64,000 bases of DNA, taken from positions 10,788,001-10,852,000 of the forward strand of contig NC_046679.1 of NCBI RefSeq assembly GCF_009870125.1. Direction: 5' to 3'. A model generated the notes under the pieces. It saw nothing but the letters and a program-made list of their open reading frames with translations, was not told the origin of the DNA and did no database searches. Made by a program: the position numbers and the translations under genes. Shown here piece by piece: positions 37,360-47,398 of the stretch. This DNA comes from Drosophila pseudoobscura (taxonomy: Eukaryota > Arthropoda > Insecta > Diptera > Drosophilidae). Position 1 is the stretch's first letter; each line of letters begins with the position of its first letter.

Positions 37360-38619
37360 CGGAAGAACCGCAGCGGGATCGGCCTTAGAACAATAGCCGA
37401 AATAGCCGAAATGATTCCCGACGGGTTCGTCCATAACTCAACTAGTTTTTTATGCAAAGTGTTGCGCTTATGAAATGATTATGCAAAACTATCTAATTCC
37501 TATATAGAGCCGATGCCGATCCAGTCGGCGAACCCCGACTTTCTGCCCAAGTGCAGAGGCGCTTTGGAGGACCGGTTCCCGGCGCCGGGTTCTATTCTCG
37601 GCCGATCTGAAAGAGATTGGAATTCGACTGGGAAAATGCTGCAAAACTATCCAACCCGTTTCGAAAAAGTAAGAGTCGGCAATAAATGTTCTCGCGGTCG
37701 TTAAAGTCGACAACAATGCGTTGCATTCTAGGAGTTCCGCCTACAAGTCAATAAAATTAACCTACAGATATGCTGATTCCATTGATAGTTTATGAATCTC
37801 TGTCTCACCATGAATCGAAAGTGAGTTAGAAATCGAACAAGTTTCTAGTTCTAGTCCGCGGGTGCAAAGTCAAGAAGAATGTTGTCGGAAGAGCTTTTTG
37901 AACTCTTCGTTTGGCCACGTATGTGGCTGAAAACTAGTTTCAGATCGGCTGGGGAATTCCACACTAAATAGTCCTCTACATGAGTCCCATCAATAACACA
38001 TTGCGTCAGTGGGAAACCGACCTCTCCTCATCAGATCACTTCGGTCAGAATGGGACGAAAACTCAAATTACATCATTCAGGCATCATTCTGGCTGAGATT
38101 CGTCTCCAAAGCACAACGGTCTATTTATAAAGAAACCAAGTCAGAATTGACATCACCTTGTTAAAATTTTATGATAATATTTTATGCTTTCAATCTTATT
38201 AAGTCGTCTTAAATATATATAGATAAATACAGTTCTTTCCGGGCTTCAAGTTTTATTAAGATTATTCAACTTTATGGCAAGAGGTTTTTTTAAAGCATAT
38301 GTTTAGGAGTCAATTCCTTTTAGACACAAATGATCGTTCGTCTTTGGTTTATGGCTGCGCACAAATAGACGGAAAAAAAGAATAGAATTTAAGAGAATTT
38401 AGCCGAATAATATAATAGAATTTATAACCAATATAACACAATTCGAAGGGTTATATGGTATACGAAATTCGAAAGGAACTAACTTTGTTGGATAAACACA
38501 TTTCAAATGATTATCCTTAGGATTGGCTCTTTGTTCAGAAGAAAAATCATTTTGAAATTCGTATTAAATTTTCATTTATTTAAACAATAATCAACAAATC
38601 AACAATTTTTAGTTCCATC
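37360..38619. other. Intergenic gap, Twdl-5 / Twdl-6
   Basis: About 1.26 kb. It holds the Twdl-6 poly(A) signal on the minus strand (TTTATT on plus at 38575-38580) and AT-rich DNA. Short frames are not coding. Confidence 0.6.
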
Positions 38620-39453
38620 TTAGAAGCGGAGACGGCGGAAAATGTTGGCAGGCAAGTAGCTAGCGCCTGGAGCGCTGGCAGAACCACCAATATTTTCATG
38701 AGCAGGCGCCGGCTGGGAGGCGAAGTTCAGGGAAGAAGCGACACCACCATCGGTGGACTGGGAGGATCCTCCAAGCTGATCGTACTGTCCTTGAATGGCG
38801 CGCTGGGCGTTGGCCGCATCCTCGGGAGTGCGGTACTTCACGAAGTGCACCTCGGGCTTGTTGTTGTTGTTGCTGCGGATGGCATTCAACTTGTTGGCCA
38901 GATCTCCGATGTCAGCCTGCTTGTTCAGGACATAGATGGCGGTCTCCTGCTGGGCAGCCTGCTTGGCCAGGGCCAGGGCAGCGTTCTCCAGACCACGGTT
39001 CTCGGGTCCCTTGATGAAGACGACTCGCAGGGCCTTGTTCAGGGCGCTAGACACCTTCTCGGAGGCTGCTGGATCGTAGAAATCACCCTCGTCGGCGGTG
39101 TAGGTGAAGAACTCCTTCTCCAGCTCAGCTTGGGGTGCGGCGTAGTTGGGGGAACCAGACGAAGAGGCTCCTACGGGACCATCGATCGGTGCGGAGGGTC
39201 CAGCTGCAAAGCTGGGAGCATCGTTGCTGGCCAATCCCGATGGCTGGAAGCTGCTCAATCCGGATGGCTGGAAGCTGCTCAATCCGGATGGCTGAAGGCT
39301 GGGTCCCGCTTCAAAGCTGGGCGCCTCATTGCTGGCCAGGCCGGACGGCTGGAAGCTGAGTCCGGAGGGGGAGTGAGCCACGGGCTGGTAGTTGTAGCCC
39401 AGTTTGTCGGCGCTGGCCAGGGCCACGAGGCAAAGGACGATGAAAGCACGCAT
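38620..39453 (-). CDS. Twdl: Twdl-6, Tweedle cuticle protein with FQPSGL repeats
   Basis: Intronless, 277 aa, starting at MRAFIVLCLVALASA; an ATG 24 codons upstream lies in the 5' leader. The variable region (28-95) is built of FQPSGL, ASNEAPSF and AGPS units and not Gly repeats. It is followed by a KEFFTY block (113) and VVFIKGPEN (~144), with an almost unchanged core through KPEVHFVKYRT, ending YLPANIFRRLRF. It lies head-to-head with Twdl-7, which carries the same repeat units and the same APIDGPVGASSSGSPNYAAP linker, so the pair arose by inverted duplication or was homogenised. Cuticle matrix role by family. Confidence 0.95.
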   Translation of the reverse strand: MRAFIVLCLVALASADKLGYNYQPVAHSPSGLSFQPSGLASNEAPSFEAGPSLQPSGLSSFQPSGLSSFQPSGLASNDAPSFAAGPSAPIDGPVGASSSGSPNYAAPQAELEKEFFTYTADEGDFYDPAASEKVSSALNKALRVVFIKGPENRGLENAALALAKQAAQQETAIYVLNKQADIGDLANKLNAIRSNNNNKPEVHFVKYRTPEDAANAQRAIQGQYDQLGGSSQSTDGGVASSLNFASQPAPAHENIGGSASAPGASYLPANIFRRLRF

Positions 39454-39531
39454 TGTGATTGTGGAGTGCGATTTGTGATTTGGTGGATTGGAGATATGAT
39501 TTGTAACTGCCTTAGTTCCGTGCACTCTGGG

Positions 39532-39539
39532 CTTTTATA
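39532..39539 (-). promoter_or_regulatory. TATA box of Twdl-6
   Basis: TATAAAAG on the minus strand, 78 nt upstream of the ATG. Confidence 0.8.
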
Positions 39540-40786
39540 AGTGCAAGATTCAGTTCTTCGATTTGGCAAAATTCGGCGAAATTAATGATCTGAAACAATG
39601 GGCGACCACTGCATTATTAATATAAACTCGTATGAATTATGAAGAGTCTAAATTTGCTTTGAAAATGCATAAATAATCTGCTTAAAATACTTTTGTTTTA
39701 TTATATATATTTTTATGATTTGTCACGCTGCCGTTTTCTGTTGCGGCTGCAGATTTTTGCATAGCTCTGCGATATTAAACCATGTTTTTTTTGGAAGTTT
39801 CAATGCAAATTAGATGATGACCAGAACTAGCTGGACCAGAGAGCATCGGGTTGGGGATTGGATCACAGATCACAGATAACAGATAACAGACTGTGATTTC
39901 GATTCCGATTGGCAAACCAGATGGCGCCAAGTAGTTTATTAATAGACCAATTATCAGACTGTTTTATTTGTCGTTGACAAGTCGCTGCAGTGCAGTTGTC
40001 AATTAGAGGTTAGGCAGAAAGAAGATGGCGGCTATATTTAGCAATGAAGTCGGAGCCGCACTTCCGGCGCGGACGAGCGACTGCGGAAGGTCGCCTCCAC
40101 CCGCAACATTTGCATAAATCTCAGCATACAAATGGACAAAACACACAAAGCGAACAAAGCCGCTGAAAAAGGCAATAATAATTTCGCGAATCGTTAAAAT
40201 ATTTATTTTTGGCAGCAACAACGCGACTAGGCGCGCCTCATTTGCATGTGAAACGGTCTGCCAAACGTTTTGTTTGCTCGCGGACCAATTGTGGGCGACA
40301 CTTCTCATCCCGGCCCGCCCCAGGGGGTGCGTTGCGGTGCGGTGCGGAGCGGGGCCGAGGCTCCTCCTACTCAGAGGTGAGTAAGAGGGAATGAAATTGG
40401 CCCGAATCGGCTTTACGACTCAGCATACCTTTTTGTAGTTCGATTTTATTGATTTCAACGATAAGGCTATGTGAAGTTGCCAACTTTGGCAAGGTTGAGC
40501 CGCGAAGAAGAATAACGAAAATTATTGATTAAAGCAGCACATAAGCATATTGAATTTAATATGAGTTTTATGGCGACAGCCAAAATACTACTCGTATACA
40601 TGGACATCGCGTCGCTTCTTCCTGCCAAGCCACGTAGCCGACCGACCCTCGCCGAGCGAAATAGCAGTGCAATCGAGTGGATCTCTTGCATATTTTAGCC
40701 GCCCGGGCTCCGGCGTATCGACCATAATTAGACCGCTTTATGCAAGAGCTTTTTGCATAAGAGTAAATGCCTCACATAACCATCTG
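39540..40786. promoter_or_regulatory. Bidirectional intergenic region between Twdl-6 and Twdl-7
   Basis: About 1.25 kb separates the two divergent TATA boxes, so it must hold upstream regulatory DNA for both genes. Near-tandem ATCACAGATAACAGAT units occur near 39860-39890. No coding frame or known operator was recognised. Confidence 0.55.
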
Positions 40787-40794
40787 CATAAAAG
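40787..40794 (+). promoter_or_regulatory. TATA-like box of Twdl-7
   Basis: CATAAAAG, a C-variant TATA box, 55 nt upstream of the ATG. The same variant serves Twdl-9. Confidence 0.65.
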
Positions 40795-40849
40795 CCAAAG
40801 AACCACCTGCCACCAGCATCACACTCCTCCGCCAATCCGTCAGCTAAAC

Positions 40850-41779
40850 ATGCGTCAGTTCTCCCTCATCCTCTGCTTCTGCCTCGCCGCAGTGGCCAGT
40901 GCCGACAAACTGGGCTACAACTACCAGCCTGTGGCGCACTCCCCCTCCGGACTCAGCTTCCAGCCATCCGGCCTGGCCAGCAATGAGGCGCCCAGCTTTG
41001 CAGCGGGACCCAGCTTCCAGCCATCGGAATCGGGCAGCAATGATGCACCCAGCTTCCAGCCATCCGGATTGAGCAGCTTCCAGCCATCAGGATTGGCCAG
41101 CAACGATGCTCCCAGCTTTGCCGCTGGACCCTCCGCACCGATCGATGGTCCCGTAGGAGCCTCTTCGTCTGGTTCCCCCAACTACGCCGCACCCCAAGCT
41201 GAACTGGAGAAGGAGTTCTTCACCTACACCGCCGACGAGGGTGACTTCAACGACCCCGCTGCCTCCGAGAAGGTGTCCAGCGCCCTGAACAAGGCTCTGC
41301 GCGTCGTCTTCATCAAGGGACCCGAGAACCGTGGTCTGGAGAACGCTGCCCTGGCCCTGGCCAAGCAGGCTGCCCAGCAGGAGACCGCCATCTATGTCCT
41401 GAACAAGCAGGCCGACATCGGAGATCTGGCCAACAAGCTGAATGCCATCCGCAGCAACAACAACAACAAGCCCGAGGTGCACTTCGTCAAGTACCGCACT
41501 CCCGAGGATGCGGCCAACGCCCAGCGCGCCATCCAAGGACAGTACGATCAGCTTGGAGGATCCTCCCAGTCCACCGATGGTGGTGTTGCCCCAGCCCTGA
41601 ACTTCGCCTCCAGCGCTCCTGCTCCAGTGGCCGCCCCCGCAGGCGCCGGCATCGCCCAGGGCCCGTTCGTGCCCTCTGGCCTGCCCGAGGCCACTGCTCC
41701 AATCTCCTCCTATGTGCCCCCACCGGCGCCGGGAAGCAGCTACCTGCCCGCTAACATTCTGCGCCGCCTGCGATTCTAA
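40850..41779 (+). CDS. Twdl: Twdl-7, Tweedle cuticle protein with FQPSGL repeats and long tail
   Basis: Intronless, 309 aa, starting at MRQFSLILCFCLAAVASA, where the signal peptide differs from the MRAFI type. A longer upstream in-frame extension crosses the TATA-like box and was rejected. Repeat region (about 30-105) with FQPSGL, SNEAPSF, SNDAPSF and AAGPS units, then KEFFTY (~121), VVFIKGPEN (~152) and the standard core. The C-terminal region is extended by ~35 residues of Ala/Pro/Gly sequence before YLPANILRRLRF. AATAAA at 41833-41838. N-terminal and core parts match the divergent neighbour Twdl-6, but the tail and signal peptide do not, so similarity is mosaic. Possibly TwdlN-like by length. 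Confidence 0.95.
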   Translation: MRQFSLILCFCLAAVASADKLGYNYQPVAHSPSGLSFQPSGLASNEAPSFAAGPSFQPSESGSNDAPSFQPSGLSSFQPSGLASNDAPSFAAGPSAPIDGPVGASSSGSPNYAAPQAELEKEFFTYTADEGDFNDPAASEKVSSALNKALRVVFIKGPENRGLENAALALAKQAAQQETAIYVLNKQADIGDLANKLNAIRSNNNNKPEVHFVKYRTPEDAANAQRAIQGQYDQLGGSSQSTDGGVAPALNFASSAPAPVAAPAGAGIAQGPFVPSGLPEATAPISSYVPPPAPGSSYLPANILRRLRF

Positions 41780-42785
41780 GATCCCAGTCCGCTGCCGACA
41801 TTCCTTTGTTACTGTTTTTCTTATGATACGAAAATAAATTTGTTTGTTAAATCTAAATTGCCAAATAGTTTGCGGATCTACTCAACGAACATTCCTAGAC
41901 ATGGAAATGATACGTATTTGCGAGTTTCGGAATGTCAGTATTTTACGTATTCCGTGTTATAGTCTGTTTCGAACTCCGCTCCACTCCGCAGTCTTGGGCG
42001 GCGAGGCGCGCATTTCGTCTGGCAAACGGGTCCGACGGGCTGAATGCTGAATTATGAGTCCGCCGGCTAGGCTGTTTATGAAAATTGCAAATGAGCGGAA
42101 ATATAACATGTTCTCTGCCGCAGCGTTTTGTATAATCCGGTGTATAACACACGGCTTATCGGGTATCTGTATCTGCCTGCTACTTGGGCCACCTCGTAGC
42201 GGAGCCCACGCATTCGGCAAATTGAATCTGCCGCGTCGTTTGACAAATTGCATTAGACGACAGACGACAGCTGACAATGGCCAAGTCCATGGAGGGAGCC
42301 AAGCAATTTAAAATTATTAAGCTGGGAAATTAGCCCAAAAGCATTGGTCAGAGCAGAGTCTTACTTTCAATCATCGCGCGGGGCATCATAGCGATTTGCA
42401 TAACAAAATGAATGAACAAAGGGACCTGGCTACTGCACAGTCGAACAATTTGGAGCTGCTGCCGCCGCCCAGCCCTTTGTGGCTATCGTCGCTGCCTGAG
42501 CTACTGATTTGCATAAAGATTCGTTGGATTGTAAGCTGCAAGTTCATCAAATTTTAATCAACACCGTCGCCCCCAACGCCGCCACCGCCAACGACGCCAC
42601 CGCAACTTCTGCCGCTGCTGCTGCTCGTATTGGTTGTTGTTGTGGCTTCTTGGGCTGCGACTAGGCCAAAATAGACATAGACACCGCCAACAAGAAGAAA
42701 AGAAAAACAGGTTGGCCCAAACAATGCGGACCTTATCGTGATCTCTAGCATGATTGTCAAGCGCTTGTTCTGATTGACATCCATG
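41780..42785. other. Intergenic gap, Twdl-7 / Twdl-8
   Basis: About 1 kb containing the Twdl-7 poly(A) signal and GCCGCCACC-type trinucleotide runs near 42560-42630. Frames on the minus strand here are repeat-rich and not coding. Confidence 0.6.
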
Positions 42786-42793
42786 TATATAAA
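42786..42793 (+). promoter_or_regulatory. TATA box of Twdl-8
   Basis: TATATAAA, 63 nt upstream of the ATG. Confidence 0.8.
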
Positions 42794-42856
42794 TGGCCCA
42801 CCAGCCACCTCCGACATCATTCTCAATCGAGAGCTCCAAGTAGAACATCAACAAAG

Positions 42857-43786
42857 ATGCGCGCCTTCATCGTCCTGTGCCTCGTGGCCGTCGCCTGCGC
42901 CGACAAACTCGGCTACAACTACAAGCCCGTGGGCCACTCCAACTCCGGCCTGTCCTTTGCTCCTGGCAGCGGCAGCATTGGTGGTGGTAGCATCGGCGGT
43001 GGTAGCATCGGAGGAGGACTCCAAGGACTCGGAGGAAGCCTGGGAGGCCTAGGAGGTCTGGGAGGCGGCAGCAACTTCGGCAGCCTGGACAGCGGTCTGG
43101 GCGGACTTGGTCTTGGATCCTCGGATCTGGGATCCTCTGGCTTTGGCAGCTCTGGTCTGGGATCTTCTGGTCTGGGATCTTCCGGTCTGGGATCTTCCGG
43201 TTTGGGATCCTCCGGTCTGGGATCTTCCGGTCTTGGTGGTGGCTTCAGTGGTCCCGTCAGCTACGAAGCTCCCGCTCCATCTGCTGAGCTCAACAAGGAA
43301 TTCTTCACCTTCTCCGCCAACGAACAGGACTTCGATGAGCCCGAGGCTTTGGAACGCGTCTCTAGCTCTGTGAACAAGGGTCTGCGCGTCGTCTTCATCA
43401 AGGGACCCGAGAACCGTGGCTTGGAGAACGCTGCCCTGGCCCTGGCCAAGCAGGCTGCCCAGCAGGAGACCGCCATCTATGTCCTGAACAAGCAGGCCGA
43501 CATCGGAGATCTGGCCAGCAAGCTGAATGCCATCCGCAGCAACTCGAACAACAAGCCCGAGGTGCACTTCGTCAAGTACCGCACTCCCGAGGATGCGGCC
43601 AACGCCCAGCGCGCCATCCAGAGCCAGTACGACCAGTTGGGTGGATCCTCTCAGGCCCATGATGGTGGTGTGGCCAACGCCCTGAACTTCGCCTCCGCGG
43701 GACCAGTGCGTCAGGCCCAGGCCCAGATCCCTGAGAACTCGTACCTGCCCTCGTCGGTGCTGCGTCGCCTGCGCTTCCGTTACTAG
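42857..43786 (+). CDS. Twdl: Twdl-8, Tweedle cuticle protein with GGGSIG and SSGLG repeats
   Basis: Intronless, 309 aa. Signal peptide MRAFIVLCLVAVACA, then DKLGYNYKPVGHS with Lys in place of the usual Gln. It has three GGGSIG units followed by at least six SSGLG pentamers (nucleotides about 43120-43240), a repeat type not seen in the other genes. Core: KEFFTF (~147), VVFIKGPEN (~178), AIYVLNKQ, then DLASKLNAIRSNSNNKPEV with two Ser replacing Asn; ends YLPSSVLRRLRFRY. No AATAAA is obvious downstream; AATACA near 43873 may serve. Its 5' part matches intron-bearing Twdl-1, -3 and -4, yet it has no intron. Secreted cuticle protein by family. Confidence 0.95.
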   Translation: MRAFIVLCLVAVACADKLGYNYKPVGHSNSGLSFAPGSGSIGGGSIGGGSIGGGLQGLGGSLGGLGGLGGGSNFGSLDSGLGGLGLGSSDLGSSGFGSSGLGSSGLGSSGLGSSGLGSSGLGSSGLGGGFSGPVSYEAPAPSAELNKEFFTFSANEQDFDEPEALERVSSSVNKGLRVVFIKGPENRGLENAALALAKQAAQQETAIYVLNKQADIGDLASKLNAIRSNSNNKPEVHFVKYRTPEDAANAQRAIQSQYDQLGGSSQAHDGGVANALNFASAGPVRQAQAQIPENSYLPSSVLRRLRFRY

Positions 43787-44845
43787 GAAGGCCATAACCA
43801 AAGCTCTTTTCGAGCTCTTCCATCTGCCATTTGTTAGCTCTTGTGTTATCTATTGATTTTTCGAACGCCTCAAATACAATTATACTTTAAACTGAAGCAA
43901 TCAAGTGTTTTACTATTTAGTTGGGCGCTCTGAACAGTGAGGGATGGGATAAAGTTCGTATGAAGTTGTCAGTGTCAAAAGTGAATGTCGATGGTGGACG
44001 CAGATTACTCACTCGGAGCGGATTTGATTGAAAAATTGCAGATTTCGGTGTTTATTACATGCCCTGAGTGGCAATAAAAATTCCGAAGCGACGGCGCCAA
44101 ATGGAATACAAGTGGAAATCAATAAAAAAATTAACATTTTTTTGTTTTCTTGAATGCAGGCGAAACAATCGACGAAATTTTTTTATCATAATTAAAATGT
44201 TAATCTGCGTGAAGTAAAAGGTTAGACAAACTATTAGCGCGTAAATTTATGGCAACTGCAAGACGGAACCAAGACCAAGACGGTACGGGCCTGGATCGGT
44301 TCGGATCCGATCGGATCGGATCGGGAAATACATAATGTATGAGTGATAACAGAGCGGCCGGATGAATGGCCAATAACAAAGAGCCAAAGTGGACATCGAC
44401 TGCTCTGTTCAAGAGCACCCACTACGGCTGATTAGCATAAACCGAAAACAGAAACGTCACCAGAGTCTGTTAGAAAAATCATAAAAAATTATGCTCGTCG
44501 ACAAATTATGCAAAAAAGCCAAGACAAGCGCGAAAAACACAGATAACGATGCCCAGAGCCAAGACCAAACCTGAGACTGAGACCAAACGATACGAGTAAA
44601 AATGCGAAAAAAACAAAAAAGTACAAATTAAAATTAAAAGTGGCCAAAAAGCGAATGGGAATTGGCAAGAGGCGATGCTCTGATGGCGCTGATGAAGGAG
44701 CGAATGGCCAGCGAATTACTGGCGACAAACATCCAACATCGACCTGCTCCAAATGAGGTGCAAAAATAAAAGACACCCAATTAAAATGCGGAATGCTAAT
44801 TAAGAGAGCTGCAAACTGCAGTCCCCGTTTCGAGCTTTAATTTCG
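43787..44845. other. Intergenic gap, Twdl-8 / Twdl-9
   Basis: About 1 kb. It includes a GATCG-type tandem near 44297-44325 and AT-rich sequence with no coding frame. Confidence 0.6.
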
Positions 44846-44853
44846 CATAAAAG
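44846..44853 (+). promoter_or_regulatory. TATA-like box of Twdl-9
   Basis: CATAAAAG, 82 nt upstream of the ATG, with an initiator-like ATCAGCA near 44871. Confidence 0.65.
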
Positions 44854-44935
44854 ACGTGGGCGTCTGTGACATCAGCATACTCGAAGTTTACCCAGCAAAC
44901 CGATCGGAGTTATCCACCTACACACAAGTCCCAAG

Positions 44936-45798
44936 ATGCGCTTCCTAATTGTAAGTCCTCGATTGGTCAGTACTCATTTATAGACTACTATAATCTCCTT
45001 CTTCTGCTACTCCTTTAGGCCCTTTGCCTTGTGGCTGCTGCCAGCGCTGACTCGCTCGGCTACAACTATCAGCCATCCGCCTCCACTGGCTCATCGTCCT
45101 ATGCTCCCTCTGCTGCCGGACCATCATATAGCCAAGCTGCTGCCCAACCCTCGTACTCCCAATCCACTGGCGGACAATCCTACAGCCCCGCGGCCGCTGC
45201 CACCCAGGAACAGCCCACATTCAATGCCCCCTCTGAGTCTTTTGGTAGCGCTCCCGAAGCTGCTCCCTCGGCTGACGCCCCCAACTACTCCGCTCCCCAG
45301 ACCGAGCTGCAGAAGGAGTTCTTCACGTACACCGCCGATGAGAGCGCCTTCAACGAGCCAGCTGGATCCGAGCAGGTGTCCAGCTCCTTGAACAAGGCTC
45401 TGCGCGTGATCTTCATCAAGGGACCCGAGAACCGTGGCCTGGAGAATGCTGCCCTGGCCCTGGCCAAGCAAGCCGGCCAGCAGGAGACCGCCATCTATGT
45501 CCTGAACAAGCAGGCTGACATCGGAGACCTGGCCAACAAACTGAACTCCATCCGCAGCAACAACAACAACAAGCCCGAGGTGCACTTCGTCAAGTACCGC
45601 ACTCCCGAGGATGCGGCCAATGCCCAGCAGGCCATCCAGGGACAGTACGATCAGCTTGGAGGAGCTTCCTCCATCCAGAACGGCGGTGTTGCCCCAGTGC
45701 TAAACTTCGCCTCCCAGGCACCCGCTCGTCCAGTGGCCGCTCCCTCCTCGCCGGAGAACTCCTACCTGCCCGCGTCGGTGCTGCGTCGCCGCCTGTAA
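44936..45798 (+). CDS. Twdl: Twdl-9, Tweedle cuticle protein with Ser/Tyr/Gln-rich region
   Basis: Exon 1 is 44936-44950 (MRFLI) and exon 2 is 45019-45798, phase 0, with a 68-nt intron (GTAAGT, CTTTAG); 264 aa. Signal peptide ends ALCLVAAASA, then DSLGYNYQPS and a variable region (about 25-100) rich in Ser, Tyr, Ala and Gln with YS-QAAAQPS-type units and no Gly repeats. Core: KEFFTY (~104), VIFIKGPEN (~135), AIYVLNKQ, KPEVHFVKYRT (~192); the AAQQ of the paralogs reads AGQQ here and AQRAIQ reads AQQAIQ. C-terminus YLPASVLRRRL. AATAAA at 45945-45950. Structural cuticle role by family. Confidence 0.94.
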
Positions 45799-46106
45799 GA
45801 GCCGTACGACAGCCGACTGAACCGACTGACCCGACTGACCCTCACTGATTCCTACGCACTCGCTGCGATCCATCTCTCCTTCTCCACATGGAGACCATCT
45901 CTGTTGAATAGTTTGTATTGCGATTTTCGAGACGAGAAGTCCAAAATAAAATAAAAATAAAATATTGTTAATGCGAAATGTTGTAATCGTCTGGGAATAG
46001 CTGGCGAATTTCGTAGCGCGACATTGAACTATTTACCCTATAAGGCGGGACGACTCGGTTCCATCATTAGTCCCGATTTGGCGGGGTTGGGTAGACGACT
46101 CAAGAT

Positions 46107-46113
46107 TATAAAA
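46107..46113 (+). promoter_or_regulatory. TATA box of Twdl-10
   Basis: TATAAAA, 59 nt upstream of the proposed ATG. Confidence 0.75.
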
Positions 46114-46172
46114 CGCACCGGAGCTGGTTGATTGTCTGACAAATGCCTGTTGCTCTTCGCTGTGATTATATC

Positions 46173-47398
46173 ATGTTGGGAATCGTGGTAAGCGGAATGG
46201 ATATTGCAGGTATTTCAAGATATTAACAAAGATATTTTAGTTTTTTGTATTTCTGGCCACCTGCTCGGCAGAGTTGGGGTACCAGTACCAGCAGAACAAT
46301 GCACTTCTCAACAGTTATGGGGCTGCAGCTCAGGACTATGGAAGCGAAGGAACCGATGGAGATGGTGGTTATCCAACGTTAGCTAATGAACACTACCACG
46401 ACCATGCCGATTTCCACAAGCATTTTTATGCCTTCGAAGCGCCCTACGACTCCACCGAGGAGGCGGACCTGGTGGAGACCAAATTGGCCTCTCTCGCGCA
46501 GAAGAACCTGCAGGTGGTGTTCATCAAGGCCCCGGAAAACAAGGCCGTGGTGGGGGCTCTTAACGCACTGGCCAAGCAAACCACCGAGGATAAGACTGCC
46601 ATCTATGTGCTGAACAAGCAGACGGATTCGAACGAATTGGCAAGCCAACTGAGCGCCTTGAAGGCGCAGCACAAACACAAGCCCCAAGTTCATTTTGTTA
46701 AATACAGGACGGAAGCGGAGGCAGCCCAGGCACAGCTGCACATTCAGGAGCAGTACGGCGGAACGGGTTCCCCTCAGCCCGCACAGGCATCCTCATTGGG
46801 CTACTATCCGGAGCAGCAGCCGCAGCCGGACCAGGACCAGGGCTACTATCCAGAGCCCCAATCGCCGGCCTCACCGCCACCACGGCCTGGTTACTTGCCA
46901 CCATCTCCTCAGTCCAGCTACTTGCCGACACCTTCTCCTTCGACCAGTTACTTGCCGACACCTTTGCCCCAGACGAGCTACTTGCCACCAGTCCCCCAAC
47001 CAAGCTACTTGCCACCAGCACCTCGTCCGCAAACGAATTACCTGCCACCAGCTCCTCAATCGAGTTACCTTCCCCCATCTCCTCCCCAAGCAGGATATCT
47101 GCCGTCCTTGCCCAACTATGCCTCCATTTCTCAGGGCTACAATGCGGCTGGAGCTGGATCTGGGGCAGCAGGCACTCTGGGCCAGATCGATTTGCCGCCT
47201 CTGCCTGAGCCGCAGCAGGATCTTGGTGGCAGCTACGACGACTTGGATGAACGATCCGGGAGATCGCTTCGCACCGGTTTCCGAGCCAACGAGAGACGGC
47301 GCTCGGGCAGTCGCATGGTCTTTCCCACAGAGCTATCCTCCTCCAACTACTATCGTTCCCAGCAAGTCTCCAAGCGCCGAAGACGCGCCCACCACTAA
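46173..47398 (+). CDS. Twdl: Twdl-10, Tweedle protein with SYLPP repeat tail
   Basis: Proposed exons 46173-46187 (MLGIV) and 46241-47398 join in phase 0 over a 53-nt intron (GTAAGC, TTTTAG), giving a 390-aa protein with signal peptide MLGIVFFVFLATCSA and then ELGYQYQ. The core sits early and is diverged: KHFYAFEA (~65), VVFIKAPEN (~97), AIYVLNKQTD (~130), KPQVHFVKYRT (~152), with AEAAQAQ where others have PEDAANAQ. The long Pro-rich tail contains about nine SYLP/NYLPP/GYLP units (about 222-292), followed by a basic Arg-rich end (RRRSGSR; SKRRRRAHH). The 5-codon first exon matches the family plan, which supports the model. Possibly TwdlR-like (recollection). Signal AATAAA at 47476-47481. Confidence 0.88.

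Noticed and set aside
36585-37457. Twdl-5 start 60 codons upstream (MHKKLVELW...)
   Set aside because: The extension crosses the TATA box at 37352-37359, and the inner MRFLIALCL start gives a proper signal peptide.
40667-40849. Twdl-7 N-terminal extension upstream of MRQFSL
   Set aside because: It runs through the CATAAAAG promoter element, and the downstream ATG begins a classical signal peptide.
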